A stretch of DNA of 64,000 bases from Turnera subulata (Eukaryota; Streptophyta; Magnoliopsida; Malpighiales; Passifloraceae): the NCBI GenBank assembly GCA_028386065.3, contig JAKUCV010004467.1:309561-373560 (forward strand), in the 5' to 3' direction. This document shows, in pieces, positions 55,671 through 64,000 of the stretch. The notes beneath the pieces were generated by a model that did no database searches, was not told the origin of the DNA, and was given only the letters and a program-made list of their open reading frames with translations. The position numbers and the translations under genes were made by a program. The first letter of the stretch is position 1, and the number at the start of each line of letters is the position of its first letter.

Positions 55671-56048
55671 ATGGACTCTCCACTGAGATCAAGAACTACC
55701 TCAGACTCCGAGAACAACAGCTACATCGGTGGCACTGCCTTCCCGACAAGCTCTGATGAAGAACCTCCGAAGAAGCGCTTCAAGACGAACATCGTCGGCC
55801 TGAAGGAACACATGGTGGTCTCTCGAAGACGCCGGAAGAAGCGTGCTCCCAAAGAAGCTGAGGATCGAAAAGGCAAAGCGATGGCTGAAAGCAGCACACC
55901 GCAGCAGACTCTGACGCAGCTGAACGTCTCACTGAAGAAGATCAGCTCGGCGGTGGCGCATATCGAACTGGCGTGCGCGGAACTCTTCCCTCACATGAAG
56001 AACGTCCAAAAACTTGTAAAAGACTTAGCGAAGCATGTAACTCAATAG
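55671..56048 (+). CDS. Antisense ORF aORF1, element C
   Basis: 125-residue open frame, homologous to aORF1 of insertion A. The first ~48 residues are almost the same, including PPKKRFK, followed by an RRRRKKR cluster. There is a five-residue gap where family A has GPSGNKD, then a diverged but similar helical C-terminus. All length differences are whole codons. Upstream, CTTATACCCTTAAGCGAC (55600-55617 region) matches a word ahead of the family A copies. An AATAAA signal at 56085-56090 follows the stop in a conserved context. Function unknown; nuclear location is suggested by the basic clusters only. Confidence 0.72.
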   Translation: MDSPLRSRTTSDSENNSYIGGTAFPTSSDEEPPKKRFKTNIVGLKEHMVVSRRRRKKRAPKEAEDRKGKAMAESSTPQQTLTQLNVSLKKISSAVAHIELACAELFPHMKNVQKLVKDLAKHVTQ

Positions 56049-56084
56049 AGTACTTCTTCTCCGTTGTAAAACTATTATAAAATC

Positions 56085-56090
56085 AATAAA
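56085..56090 (+). terminator. Poly(A) signal of aORF1, element C
   Basis: AATAAA about 37 nt after the stop, inside ATCAATAAAATAAGTTTTC, which is shared with both family A copies. Confidence 0.55.
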
Positions 56091-56746
56091 ATAAGTTTTC
56101 TTTTAAAATCAAAACTCTTGTTAAGTTATGAAAACCCTTGCTAACAGAAAGTTTAAAACATTTCAAAGCAAAACAAAATTAACAATATGAATATAAAATC
56201 AAATATAAATAAATTAAAAACTAAATCTCGTTCAACAAAACCAAAATATAAAGAAGTTAAAACAAAAATATATTTCATGATCGGTGCTCGTATCGGACGT
56301 AAACACCCTCGAACCCAAGAAACGTGACATACGGAGCTAACGGTGACGATCTCGAGAGCGTCCTGTGTCCCACGAAAGGAACGTTATCCACTTGTCTGCA
56401 AATTTCGCATGAGCCAAAAACGTCCATCAAGTCTCGCATCTCTCCACGGTGTCCAAACAGCTGTGACCTCATCGCACATGCACTCTACTCGGGGTATGGT
56501 CCCATCCATCTAGCCCCAACGGTCATAAATGCATGTGATAAAAGATGCAAGAAAGTATAGTCAAACCATAAAAAGAAAAGACAAGGTAGCCAGAGTGAAA
56601 GAAAATCATAAGATGGAAAAAGGCTGAAAAACTCTGGCATAGTAGCCCGAAAAACGTATAAAGTAACAAAGCAATAAATGAAAGCAACGACAAATTTTCA
56701 AAGAGCAGAATCTTGAAAATCGAAAACAGTAAACACTCTCCCATAA

Positions 56747-56758
56747 GAGTATAAAAGA
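56747..56758 (+). promoter_or_regulatory. Candidate TATA box of aORF2, element C
   Basis: GTATAAAAGAAA about 113 bp before the ATG at 56866; same word and nearly the same spacing as in family A. Confidence 0.6.
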
Positions 56759-56865
56759 AACGGAGCGGTGAGGTGTAAATCATCAAAAGCATTTTAAGGC
56801 AAACAAACGCTTAGAAGAACAAAACCACAACGCTCAAAAACAAAATACCCACTCGTCCAAACACG

Positions 56866-57549
56866 ATGCCTGCTCCATCTTCCGTTTTCTTCGTCGAAGG
56901 TGCCAACCTAGGCAGAAGGAATCGTCTGGCCTACAGCATGGTCAACGAGCGTCCAGAAGAACTACCGAACGAGCTTGGCAGGATGCCGCGTCTGGTCTTC
57001 GTCAACGAACTTTACTCATCGCGATTGTTCATCACTCCCATGGAAGAGACGTTCTTCCTGGAGGATCATGGCACTCTGAGGACCTCTTACTACGGCTCGG
57101 CAAAATCCATCATGTTCTTCATCTCCGAAAGGCTTTAGGAGTTCAACCTAGAGTCCACTTGCCACTTCCTGGAGCAAGGTACCTACTACCAGCTCTCGAT
57201 GGCGGCCCAGAGCATGCCCAGAGTCACTCGTCTGCCCGTAACTTGGCCAAAGGCCCGACTTCTGGTGTGGAACTGTAGAGGAGTCGCAAGGCGTTCCTAG
57301 GAGTTCTCGCGTACTCTGAGGGACCTGAAGAACCAATACAAACCAAACATGGTTCTTCTCACAGAGACCCAGTGGCAGCCTCAAGACGATCACGGTCTCA
57401 TCCCACTCCGGTTCCCTCAAGCAAACCGGTTCGAGCTTCCAAGCCAGGACAACAGGGGCGGCATGTGGTTCTCGTGGAGCGACAGCATCCAAGTCAACAT
57501 CAACAACGACCCCACTAGCTTCAGGGTCAATGTCGTTCCGAGAAGATAA
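56866..57549 (+). pseudogene. Antisense ORF aORF2, element C, two premature stops
   Basis: 228-codon frame collinear with aORF2 of insertion A but interrupted by TAG at 57136-57138 and at 57298-57300. Both stops fall where family A has a glutamine codon. The first 44 residues are identical to unit 1 of family A despite 13 nucleotide differences, all synonymous. The endonuclease-like half keeps VWNCRG, LLTET and GGMWFSWSD. The gene was evidently under protein-level constraint before this copy decayed. Confidence 0.75.
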
Positions 57550-57699
57550 ATGTATTTTTATTTTTTATAAAATATCATGTAATATTTCTGTTTGTAACCA
57601 AAATATTAGTATTATCAATAATATTTATATTTCCGCTTATTTATGGCATCATTACCTCTTATGTGTATGTTCCGCGACAGATGGTGTCCCTTGACTGGA

Positions 57700-57818
57700 T
57701 CCATAATGCACTAACTAAATGATATAAAATAATAAAGAACTGGAGCGAACTATGCAAACAAGACAACAAACACACAAAGATTGCCCAACAAGACCTAACG
57801 CCCGCTCCGCTACCAAAA
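57700..57818 (-). promoter_or_regulatory. Leader, gag-start relic and PBS of element C
   Basis: The minus strand has the PBS TTGGTAGCGGAGCGGG (57800-57815) next to the 5' LTR. Further on, at about 57700, an ATGGATCCAGT start would read MDPVKGHH, resembling Tekay gag MDPVGG, and it ends without any gag domain. Confidence 0.6.
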
Positions 57819-59821
57819 TGAAACGCCCCGACCCATATTTACCGTACACAGTAAACACGTGCCGGAACTGTGACGACTCAACCATACCAAGCCCAGCATA
57901 CAGTGTATTCATCAGTAACTCGGGCTCAACAGCCCAAAAATAATAACGTCAATAACAACATCATCGGCCCAATGGCCAAACAATTGTAAAAACATGCACA
58001 ACGGAAGACTTAAATAACTCACACAAACACTGTATGCGACATAGATGCAAACTATAGATCCAAGTCCTGTCCAAGGGATAACGCCGCAGCCTGTCTGGAA
58101 TGCACCAAACCTGTACCAAAAGTAACTCATCCTACGGGATGAAAGCCCGCAGGTGAGGGGTGAGTCCGAAGTGCTCACCGACGAAGGAAAGACAATCAAT
58201 ATGCACACTAAAATTACTCAAGTCAAAAACAGGCTAAACAACCCAACCAAAAGACAAGACCCAAAAGACTCAAATAAAACCAATTTCCAATTTTATCTTT
58301 CCGGGCCCCGTCACCGATAACTAGAGGTCAGACCTGGTTATCAACACATTCCGGGTGCCAGACCAAATCCAGAGAACCCAGGGATCGACATCCCAAAAAT
58401 ACGAACCCAGGGATAGACATTCCAAAAATAATCACGGGATAGACATCCCAAGCATAGACATGCTTATCACAAGAACCCAGGTCAAGGCCACTACGAAATA
58501 GTCTTAAACCATCGAGTCGTACCACTACCTATCACGTGACAATTATATTACCGTCATTAAAATCAAATCACAGGGATCGACATCCCTAACCAAAATCCCG
58601 GGATAGACGTCCCATCCAAAATACCAAGGATCGACATCCTTGTCACAATTTATTACTTAATCCATTTTATTTAGTGCCAAAACGACTCAAGAATAAACAT
58701 CCAAAAGCCGACATGGGATAATCATCCCGACCACAATCAAGACAATGGGATAAACATCCCGAAGCATAACATAGCAAATGCAGCATCCAACAGTGTAAAA
58801 CCAACAAACACAACTACCGAGCAATATAGGCACATATTGAAGGAAATCCATCCTCACCTTGGCCGATTACTTAACTCCGGAAACAATGACCGGTCCGACG
58901 CCGGCTCCTCGGGAAACTGCCCGATATCCAAACCCTCAAGACCCGGACTACACGGGTTCGGCGGACGGAGCAAGGTGGCGGGGCGAGCAGCAGGACGAAC
59001 GGCGAGAGGAACGCAGTGTCGCGTGAGTAGGAACGGCTGCGGCTGACAACGGCGAGGGGAAAATCGAGGCGACGATCTCCAGGCGGCGGTCGATGGACCT
59101 GCTGGTGAAGTCGACGCGAAGAGGAGACACGCAAGGCGACGACGATGCATCCTTAGCGGCGGCACAACACGTGCAGGAGGACGGCGACACGATCCAGTGG
59201 CGACAAGCAAACGTTGGGGGAAAAGTCGTGCGGCGAGTAGGCAGCGGCTACTTGTCTTCGGGTTGCCGGCAGCACTCCTCTCCCCCTCTTCTCTTTTTTT
59301 TCTTTTCTACTTTCCCTCCTTTCTTTTTCTTTCTTTCATTTCTTTTTTTTTTCATCTCCTTTTTTTCATCTCCTCCTCTTTCTTTTCTCTCTTTTTTTCT
59401 TTTTCTTCCCTCTTTTTTTCCTCTTTTCCTCTCTTTTTTCTCTTCTTTCTTTTCTCTTTTCTTTCCTCTTCTCTTCCTCTTCACCGGCTTTAAACTGTGT
59501 TTTTTTTTACTATTCAACATGTGAACTCCAATAATACAAATCGTTTGCATTACGGAGCGAGTCCGGTCCGGACCAGAAAATAACTGATACCCCCATAGTT
59601 ATTTTCCGGTGTGATTTTCCGAGAAATTTCGAAACCCGAAAAATACCAACTTAGGCCCAAAAAATCCACAGAAAAATTATGAGCACGGGAAAACTCTCGG
59701 TTTCGAAAGACGACTCCCGATTTACCTTGAATTAATTACCCAAGATTAATTTAACAGTAAATCACAGTAAAAGACTTTTACAGTCCCGGTAAAAATAAAA
59801 AATTTTACCCGGGCTGTTACA
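57819..59821 (-). repeat. 5' LTR of insertion C
   Basis: TGAAACGCCCC to GGGCTGTTACA. Few differences from the 3' LTR. The polypyrimidine tract is at 59280-59480. Confidence 0.9.
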
Positions 59822-59826
59822 GTCGG

Positions 59827-60513
59827 TGTCTAGAGGAAGGAGAGGAAAAGCGAGTGGCGATGGCGACGAGGTGGTGTGGGTGGTGGTCACGGGTGGCTTG
59901 GCCACGGCGGCGGTGAAGGGAAAAAAAAAGAAAAAGAAGGAGAAGGGAGCGTGGTGACGCGGCAGTGAGGGGTTGGGTGTTGTGTTATTTTTTTTCTTGT
60001 TTTTTTTGTTCTGGTTTCTTGGGTAAGGTTTGTAGGGGAAGAGTATAACGGTGGTGTATGCAGGGAAAAGATGGAGACGAGGGTGATGATGGTGGTGGTG
60101 TACTGATGAGGCAGGTAAAACACAGCTATATAGGCATGCAAATCCACTGGTAAGTCACAGGCATAACAGGTAGAGGCGGCAGAATAATTGAACTTCAATT
60201 ATGCAGTTACTATGCTGCATGTGAAGTGTGACCCGCCTGGACCAGAAAATATCTAATATACCCACTTATCTTATTTCTGGTCTGTTAACTCGAGGATAAA
60301 CCCGACTTTTCCGAAGATTCCTGGACCCGGAAAAATCCCAACTTGGTCCGTAAAATCCGCAGAAAAATCCCGAATGTGGGGCAAGGCTCGGTTTCGGAAT
60401 CCAATGCTCGATTTACCATAATTTAATTACCCAAGATTAAAATCAATGGTAAATTACTGTAAATTAACTTAAACAGTTCCGGTAAAAATGAAATTTTTAC
60501 CTGGGTTGTTACA
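59827..60513 (-). repeat. 5' LTR of the Tekay-like element, part 2
   Basis: Continuation of the 5' LTR after insertion C. It matches 27310-28012 of the 3' LTR and ends GGGTTGTTACA, followed by the TSD TCTTG. Confidence 0.88.
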
Positions 60514-60544
60514 TCTTGAACTACTAAGAATGCCAATAAACCAC

Positions 60545-61909
60545 TGTTAGAACTCATGCCTCCTTGTCTCATTTCAGGGTTTTGATAATGACAAACCTTG
60601 GCTCAATTGATGACAACCTTGAAGCAAAAAGAAATCAAGCAAACAAGTGCTCAACCAAAGTGATCAAGAATTCAAGAGAAGATATGATCAAGAGTTGAAG
60701 TGCAAGAAGAGCAAGAGAAGTTAGGACCCATTTGTACAAGGTAAAACACTCAACTTCTCTTAGGCATTGGCTCAAACAAAACACATTTCAATCATACAAT
60801 TCATAAGCATGCTTTCAAACATAAAATTGTGTTTTTAGTCCAAAACATCGATGTTCTGAAAGCAAACATCGATGTTCTGTTTTTCAAGTTTTTCAAAATA
60901 TTGGCAGTAGCTCTAAAACATCGATGTTGGATTACAAAACATCGATGTTCTTGTGACCGTTGGTCAAAACATCGATGTTTCCAATCCAACATCGATGTTC
61001 ATGAAAACTTGTCTTAGAAATAGAATTTTGCCGAAGCCAAAAAACATCGATGTTGGCTAATCAAACATCGATGTTTCACAAAACATCGATGTTTCATTTT
61101 CCAACATCGATGTTCTTGCATAAACCTGTTTCAAAAGAATTTTGCCGAACCAAAATAACATCGATGTTTGGATTCAGAACATCGATGTTTTAGTTACCGT
61201 TAGCCCAAAATTCAAATTTTATGGGCAAAACATCGATGTTCTCCTTTAAAACATCGATGTTTAAGGCATGGTCCAGACAACTTTTCAGCACCCACTAAGC
61301 TTTGCTTAAAGGTGTTTTTCTTGGGTGGATTTCAAACGGCTCCATGACTTTTCAGAGCTATATATTGAGCATTTTTAGCTGTGTTTATCAACCAATCAAC
61401 TCTCTATTTCATTCATCATTCATTGCAAAACATTCAATCAAGTTTAAGAGCCAATTCCTTTGAGATTATTGAGAGTTGCCTTATTAGTGCTTAATTGTAA
61501 CTCATACCTACTCTTGAGAGAGCTTTTGTTTGAGTAATCTTTATAGTGTTGTTCATACACTGAAAGGGAGGTTTGTTCCCTTGTAGCTACTCATAGGAAG
61601 AGTGATTTTCTTTCCTTGAGAGAAGTCTTGAAGTGAGGTATCTTCAAGCAAGTGTGTAGGATTCTTGTGATTAGAATTCCTAGGCTGTAAACGGTTTGTT
61701 AAGCACCCGGAAGCTTAACGGTAGATAGTGAACTCTTCAAGTGTATCTTGAAGGACTGGATTAGCCACAAATTAGTTGTGTGTGAACCAGTATAAAAATC
61801 TCTTGTGTCCTTCTATTTTTCAATTCCGCACTTCATTTCCTGCAAAGTTTTTAATTTTCGGTCATAAGCTATTCACCCCCCCTCTAGCTTAAGTCTATTG
61901 TTCCTAACA
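60545..61909 (+). repeat. 5' LTR of the second copia element
   Basis: 1365 bp, TGTTAGAACTC to TTCCTAACA, clearly diverged from the copia B LTRs. The PBS TTGGTAGCGGAGCC starts at 61911. Confidence 0.9.
60844..61261. repeat. Array of 14 perfect AACATCGATGTT palindromes, second copia LTR
   Basis: Fourteen exact copies with the same pairing and 8-9-nt spacers (one 6-nt TCACAA), although many spacer sequences differ from copia B. Confidence 0.95.
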
Positions 61910-61964
61910 ATTGGTAGCGGAGCCTAACTCTCTGAAGACTTAACCGTTTGAGAGGAAATCTTCC

Positions 61965-63734
61965 ATGGCTTCTTCAAGTAATCATGCAGGAATTCTCGAA
62001 GGACATTCAACCGTTCGTCCACCGTACTTTGATGGCACAAATTACAGCTACTGGAAGGAGAGGATGAGAATTTTCCTCCAATCCAGCAACTATGCTCTTT
62101 GGCGAATCATGAAGGTTGGAGAGCAAATTCCGAAGAAGAAAGTTGGTGAAGTCGAAGTGCCAAAGACGGAGGAGGAGTACAATGCTGCAGACATTGTATT
62201 GGTTGAAAACAATGCCAAATCAATCAACATGCTCTATTGTGCAGTCAATCCCGACGATTATCGGAAAGTCTCTTGCTGCACAACCGCAAAAGAGATGTGG
62301 GATAAGCTGGAGGTCACCTACGAAGGAACCGATCAAGTTCGAGAGGCCAAAATCGACTCCCTCACTGCAGATTACGAACTCTTTCGTATGAAGGAGAATG
62401 AAGGAATTGAGGAGATGTTCGACCGCTTCTCCAAAATCATAAATGAGCTTCATGCTCTCAAGAAGGTCTACTCCGACAAGGACTTGGTCAGAAAAGTTCT
62501 TCGAAGTCTCACTCCCGAATGGCGATCAAAGGCGGATGCCATCTACGAAAACATCGGCATCAACAACACAACGATTGATGGACTAAGAGGTAATCTCATA
62601 ACCTATGAAACCACTATTCTTAAACCCTCTTTGCCTTCTTTGCAGGAACCAAAGAAGAAGAACATAGCTTTCAGAGCTTCCACTTACAAGACGCAAGAGC
62701 TCACTGAAACGGACTCTAGCGATGATGATCAAGAATTCGAGTTTGTCATCGGAAAATTCCGCAAATTCATGAAGAAAGAACTTGGGAAAGGAAAGAAGAC
62801 ATCCGGTTCACCCAAGTGTTATGAATGCGGAGAGGTTGGGCATATCAAGCCGAAGTGCCCAAAGACAAAGGAAAGAAAGGAGAAGAAGCCCTACAAGAAG
62901 CAAAGGGCATACATCTCTTGGGGAGGAGACTCCGGTGACGAATCATCCGATAGTGATGAAGAAGAAACGGCAAACCTATGTCTTATGGCAAGGGAAGAAC
63001 CGGAAGAGGTAAGTACCACTTCTCAAAATGAAAATGTCTCAATTGAGGAACTACAAAATGCATTTGATGAGCTTTATGGTGAATTCATTTCTATTTCTAA
63101 AGTTAATAAGAGTTTAAGGAAACGAGTTATAACGTTGGAAAATGATATGGAAAATGTGTCTAATGAGAACAAAAATCTTAAGGAAGAAATTAAGACTCTA
63201 GACACACCTAAAGAATGTGTATCATGTGGCTCCTTAAAAGAACAAAATGAAAAATTAGCATGTGAAAATATGAAGCTAAATGATGAAAATAAGGTGCTAG
63301 GAAAGAAGAGTGTAGAGGAATGTTCATCATGCATACCTTTAAGAAAACAAGTTGAACAACTTGAAACAACCTTGAAGAAGTTTAATACTCCTCATAAGAA
63401 TCTGAATTCTATGCTAGGTAATTTGCAATCTACTAGGCATGGAATAGGTTTTAGAAATGAACCTAAAAGACATAAAGTTGAATCAAAGAAACCTAAGGCA
63501 CAACCTAAGGTAAACAAAATGAGTAATGTGCATAAGTATAGGAAACATAGTAACTACTATCAACCTAGAAGAATGCATAACCCAAATGTCATTTGTCATT
63601 ATTGCAATAGAATAGGACATATTGCTCCTGTTTGTTTCACTAGGCATAGGCATTGGGCTCAAGAAGAAGCTCATAACCATTATGCTCCTAACCACCAAGG
63701 ACCTAAAAAGATTTGGGTACCAAAATCCCTTTGA
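61965..63734 (+). CDS. Copia gag polyprotein, full-length
   Basis: 589-residue gag of a SIRE/Maximus-like copia element. Order: DUF4219-like start (PYFDGTNYSYWKERMRIF, ~20-37), UBN2 capsid domain (~85-230) with AKEMWDKLEVTYEGTDQVREAK and DRFSKIINELHAL, an acidic linker, zinc knuckle 1 CYECGEVGHIKPKC, another acidic patch (SGDESSDSDEEET), a long coiled-coil-like region (~350-480), a basic region, and zinc knuckle 2 CHYCNRIGHIAPVC near the C-terminus. It ends WVPKSL-TGA exactly as copia B does. The frame is intact and could supply capsid for pol-less relatives, but reverse transcriptase must come from elsewhere. Confidence 0.9.
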   Translation: MASSSNHAGILEGHSTVRPPYFDGTNYSYWKERMRIFLQSSNYALWRIMKVGEQIPKKKVGEVEVPKTEEEYNAADIVLVENNAKSINMLYCAVNPDDYRKVSCCTTAKEMWDKLEVTYEGTDQVREAKIDSLTADYELFRMKENEGIEEMFDRFSKIINELHALKKVYSDKDLVRKVLRSLTPEWRSKADAIYENIGINNTTIDGLRGNLITYETTILKPSLPSLQEPKKKNIAFRASTYKTQELTETDSSDDDQEFEFVIGKFRKFMKKELGKGKKTSGSPKCYECGEVGHIKPKCPKTKERKEKKPYKKQRAYISWGGDSGDESSDSDEEETANLCLMAREEPEEVSTTSQNENVSIEELQNAFDELYGEFISISKVNKSLRKRVITLENDMENVSNENKNLKEEIKTLDTPKECVSCGSLKEQNEKLACENMKLNDENKVLGKKSVEECSSCIPLRKQVEQLETTLKKFNTPHKNLNSMLGNLQSTRHGIGFRNEPKRHKVESKKPKAQPKVNKMSNVHKYRKHSNYYQPRRMHNPNVICHYCNRIGHIAPVCFTRHRHWAQEEAHNHYAPNHQGPKKIWVPKSL

Positions 63735-63950
63735 TTTGTTTTGCAGGTATGCTTGAAGGCATCAAGTGTACTTTGGTACCTTGATTGCGGATGCTCCAAG
63801 TAAATAACCAAAGAAGCATCCAAGTTCTTAATCAATTCTTGTAGAAATGCAAGGATGAGTGTTGTTTTTGTAGGTACCCCTCATTTAGGCAAAAAGATAG
63901 GGGGAACAAAGGGATGATGAAGAACTTCAAAATTTGAGCAGAAGTCTCAA

Positions 63951-63983
63951 TACATCGATGTTGAGTATCACAACATCGATGTT
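63951..63983. repeat. Internal palindrome pair, second copia element
   Basis: Same pair (TACATCGATGTT, 9 nt, AACATCGATGTT) as at 48139-48171. Confidence 0.9.
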
Positions 63984-64000
63984 CAGCTAAGCTTTCTAAC

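Larger units (their letters stand above)
53479..59821 (-). mobile_element. Insertion C: complete non-autonomous gypsy element with antisense genes
   Basis: 6343 bp. LTRs at 53479-55485 (3') and 57819-59821 (5'), ~2.0 kb each and nearly identical. Perfect TSD GTCGG (53474-53478, 59822-59826). The 2.33-kb internal region has a PBS, a gag-start relic, two plus-strand ORFs (antisense to the element) and a PPT region, but no gag-pol. The family is distinct from insertion A (LTR 2.0 versus 3.2 kb), yet carries the same two antisense genes in the same order. Confidence 0.9.
25308..60513 (-). mobile_element. Tekay/Del-like chromovirus (Ty3/gypsy), split by three nested insertions
   Basis: Element ends are TGAAGCGCCCC at 25308 and GGGTTGTTACA at 60513. 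Both are flanked by a perfect 5-bp duplication TCTTG (25303-25307, 60514-60518). Order on the minus strand: 5' LTR (60513 to 52066), PBS, gag, protease, RT, RNase H, integrase, chromodomain, PPT, 3' LTR (28012-25308). Insertions: a tandem non-autonomous gypsy array in integrase (28641-43280), a copia element in RT (45068-49884) and a non-autonomous gypsy element in the 5' LTR (53479-59821). Removing these leaves about 9.4 kb. Several stops and a frameshift show it is inactive. Family assignment rests on the chromodomain and the pol layout. Confidence 0.9.
60545..64000 (+). mobile_element. Second gag-only copia element (truncated by the window end)
   Basis: LTR 60545-61909, PBS, gag and the same post-gag sequence as copia B, up to the window edge. 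It inserted 26 bp beyond the Tekay TSD; the five bases before it are ACCAC. Sequence after gag (63735-64000) matches the pol-less internal region of copia B, so both belong to one non-autonomous family. The 3' LTR is outside the window. Confidence 0.88.

Overview
The window is nuclear DNA of a flowering plant, very probably a eudicot. Evidence: an intron-containing chloroplast Rubisco activase gene, a lectin receptor-like kinase, a DUF668 (PSI1-type) gene end, a tRNA-derived SINE, L1-type LINEs and chromovirus-type Ty3/gypsy elements. No species can be named from the sequence.

Left part (1-21.6 kb) is gene space with small mobile elements. In order: the 3' part of a DUF668 gene (to 854); a decayed LINE split by a TIR DNA transposon (1945-3711) that carries an ~80-bp tandem array; Rubisco activase (6052-8622, seven exons, two predicted C-terminal isoforms); an intronless L-type lectin receptor kinase (11324-13390); a long-TIR MULE-like element (13760-15038); a 5'-truncated LINE tail with target-site duplication (TSD) (16532-16775); a SINE with TSD (17149-17288); and a 3.2-kb antisense LINE with RT and RNase H (17365-20600).

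Right part (21.6-64 kb) is nested LTR retrotransposons. A solo LTR (21603-24981) is followed by one Tekay/Del-like chromovirus on the minus strand. Its ends, 25308 and 60513, are flanked by perfect TCTTG duplications. Three later insertions split it: (A) a tandem LTR-internal-LTR-internal-LTR array of a non-autonomous gypsy family, inside integrase (28641-43280); (B) a gag-only copia element with CAATC TSD, inside reverse transcriptase (45068-49884); (C) a complete non-autonomous gypsy element with GTCGG TSD, inside the 5' LTR (53479-59821). A second gag-only copia element begins at 60545 and runs off the window.

Two things stand out. First, non-autonomous families A and C have lost gag-pol but carry, antisense to the element, two small genes in a fixed order. 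Each has a candidate TATA box, an ORF and a poly(A) signal. One encodes a short protein with basic NLS-like clusters. The other encodes a 227-residue protein whose C-terminal half resembles the start of a LINE endonuclease. The first 44 codons of the latter differ between families at 13 synonymous and no nonsynonymous sites. Second, the copia LTRs carry 14-16 perfect copies of the 12-bp palindrome AACATCGATGTT, mostly in pairs 20-21 bp apart. The palindromes stay invariant while the 8-9-nt spacers change, even between the two LTRs of one element.
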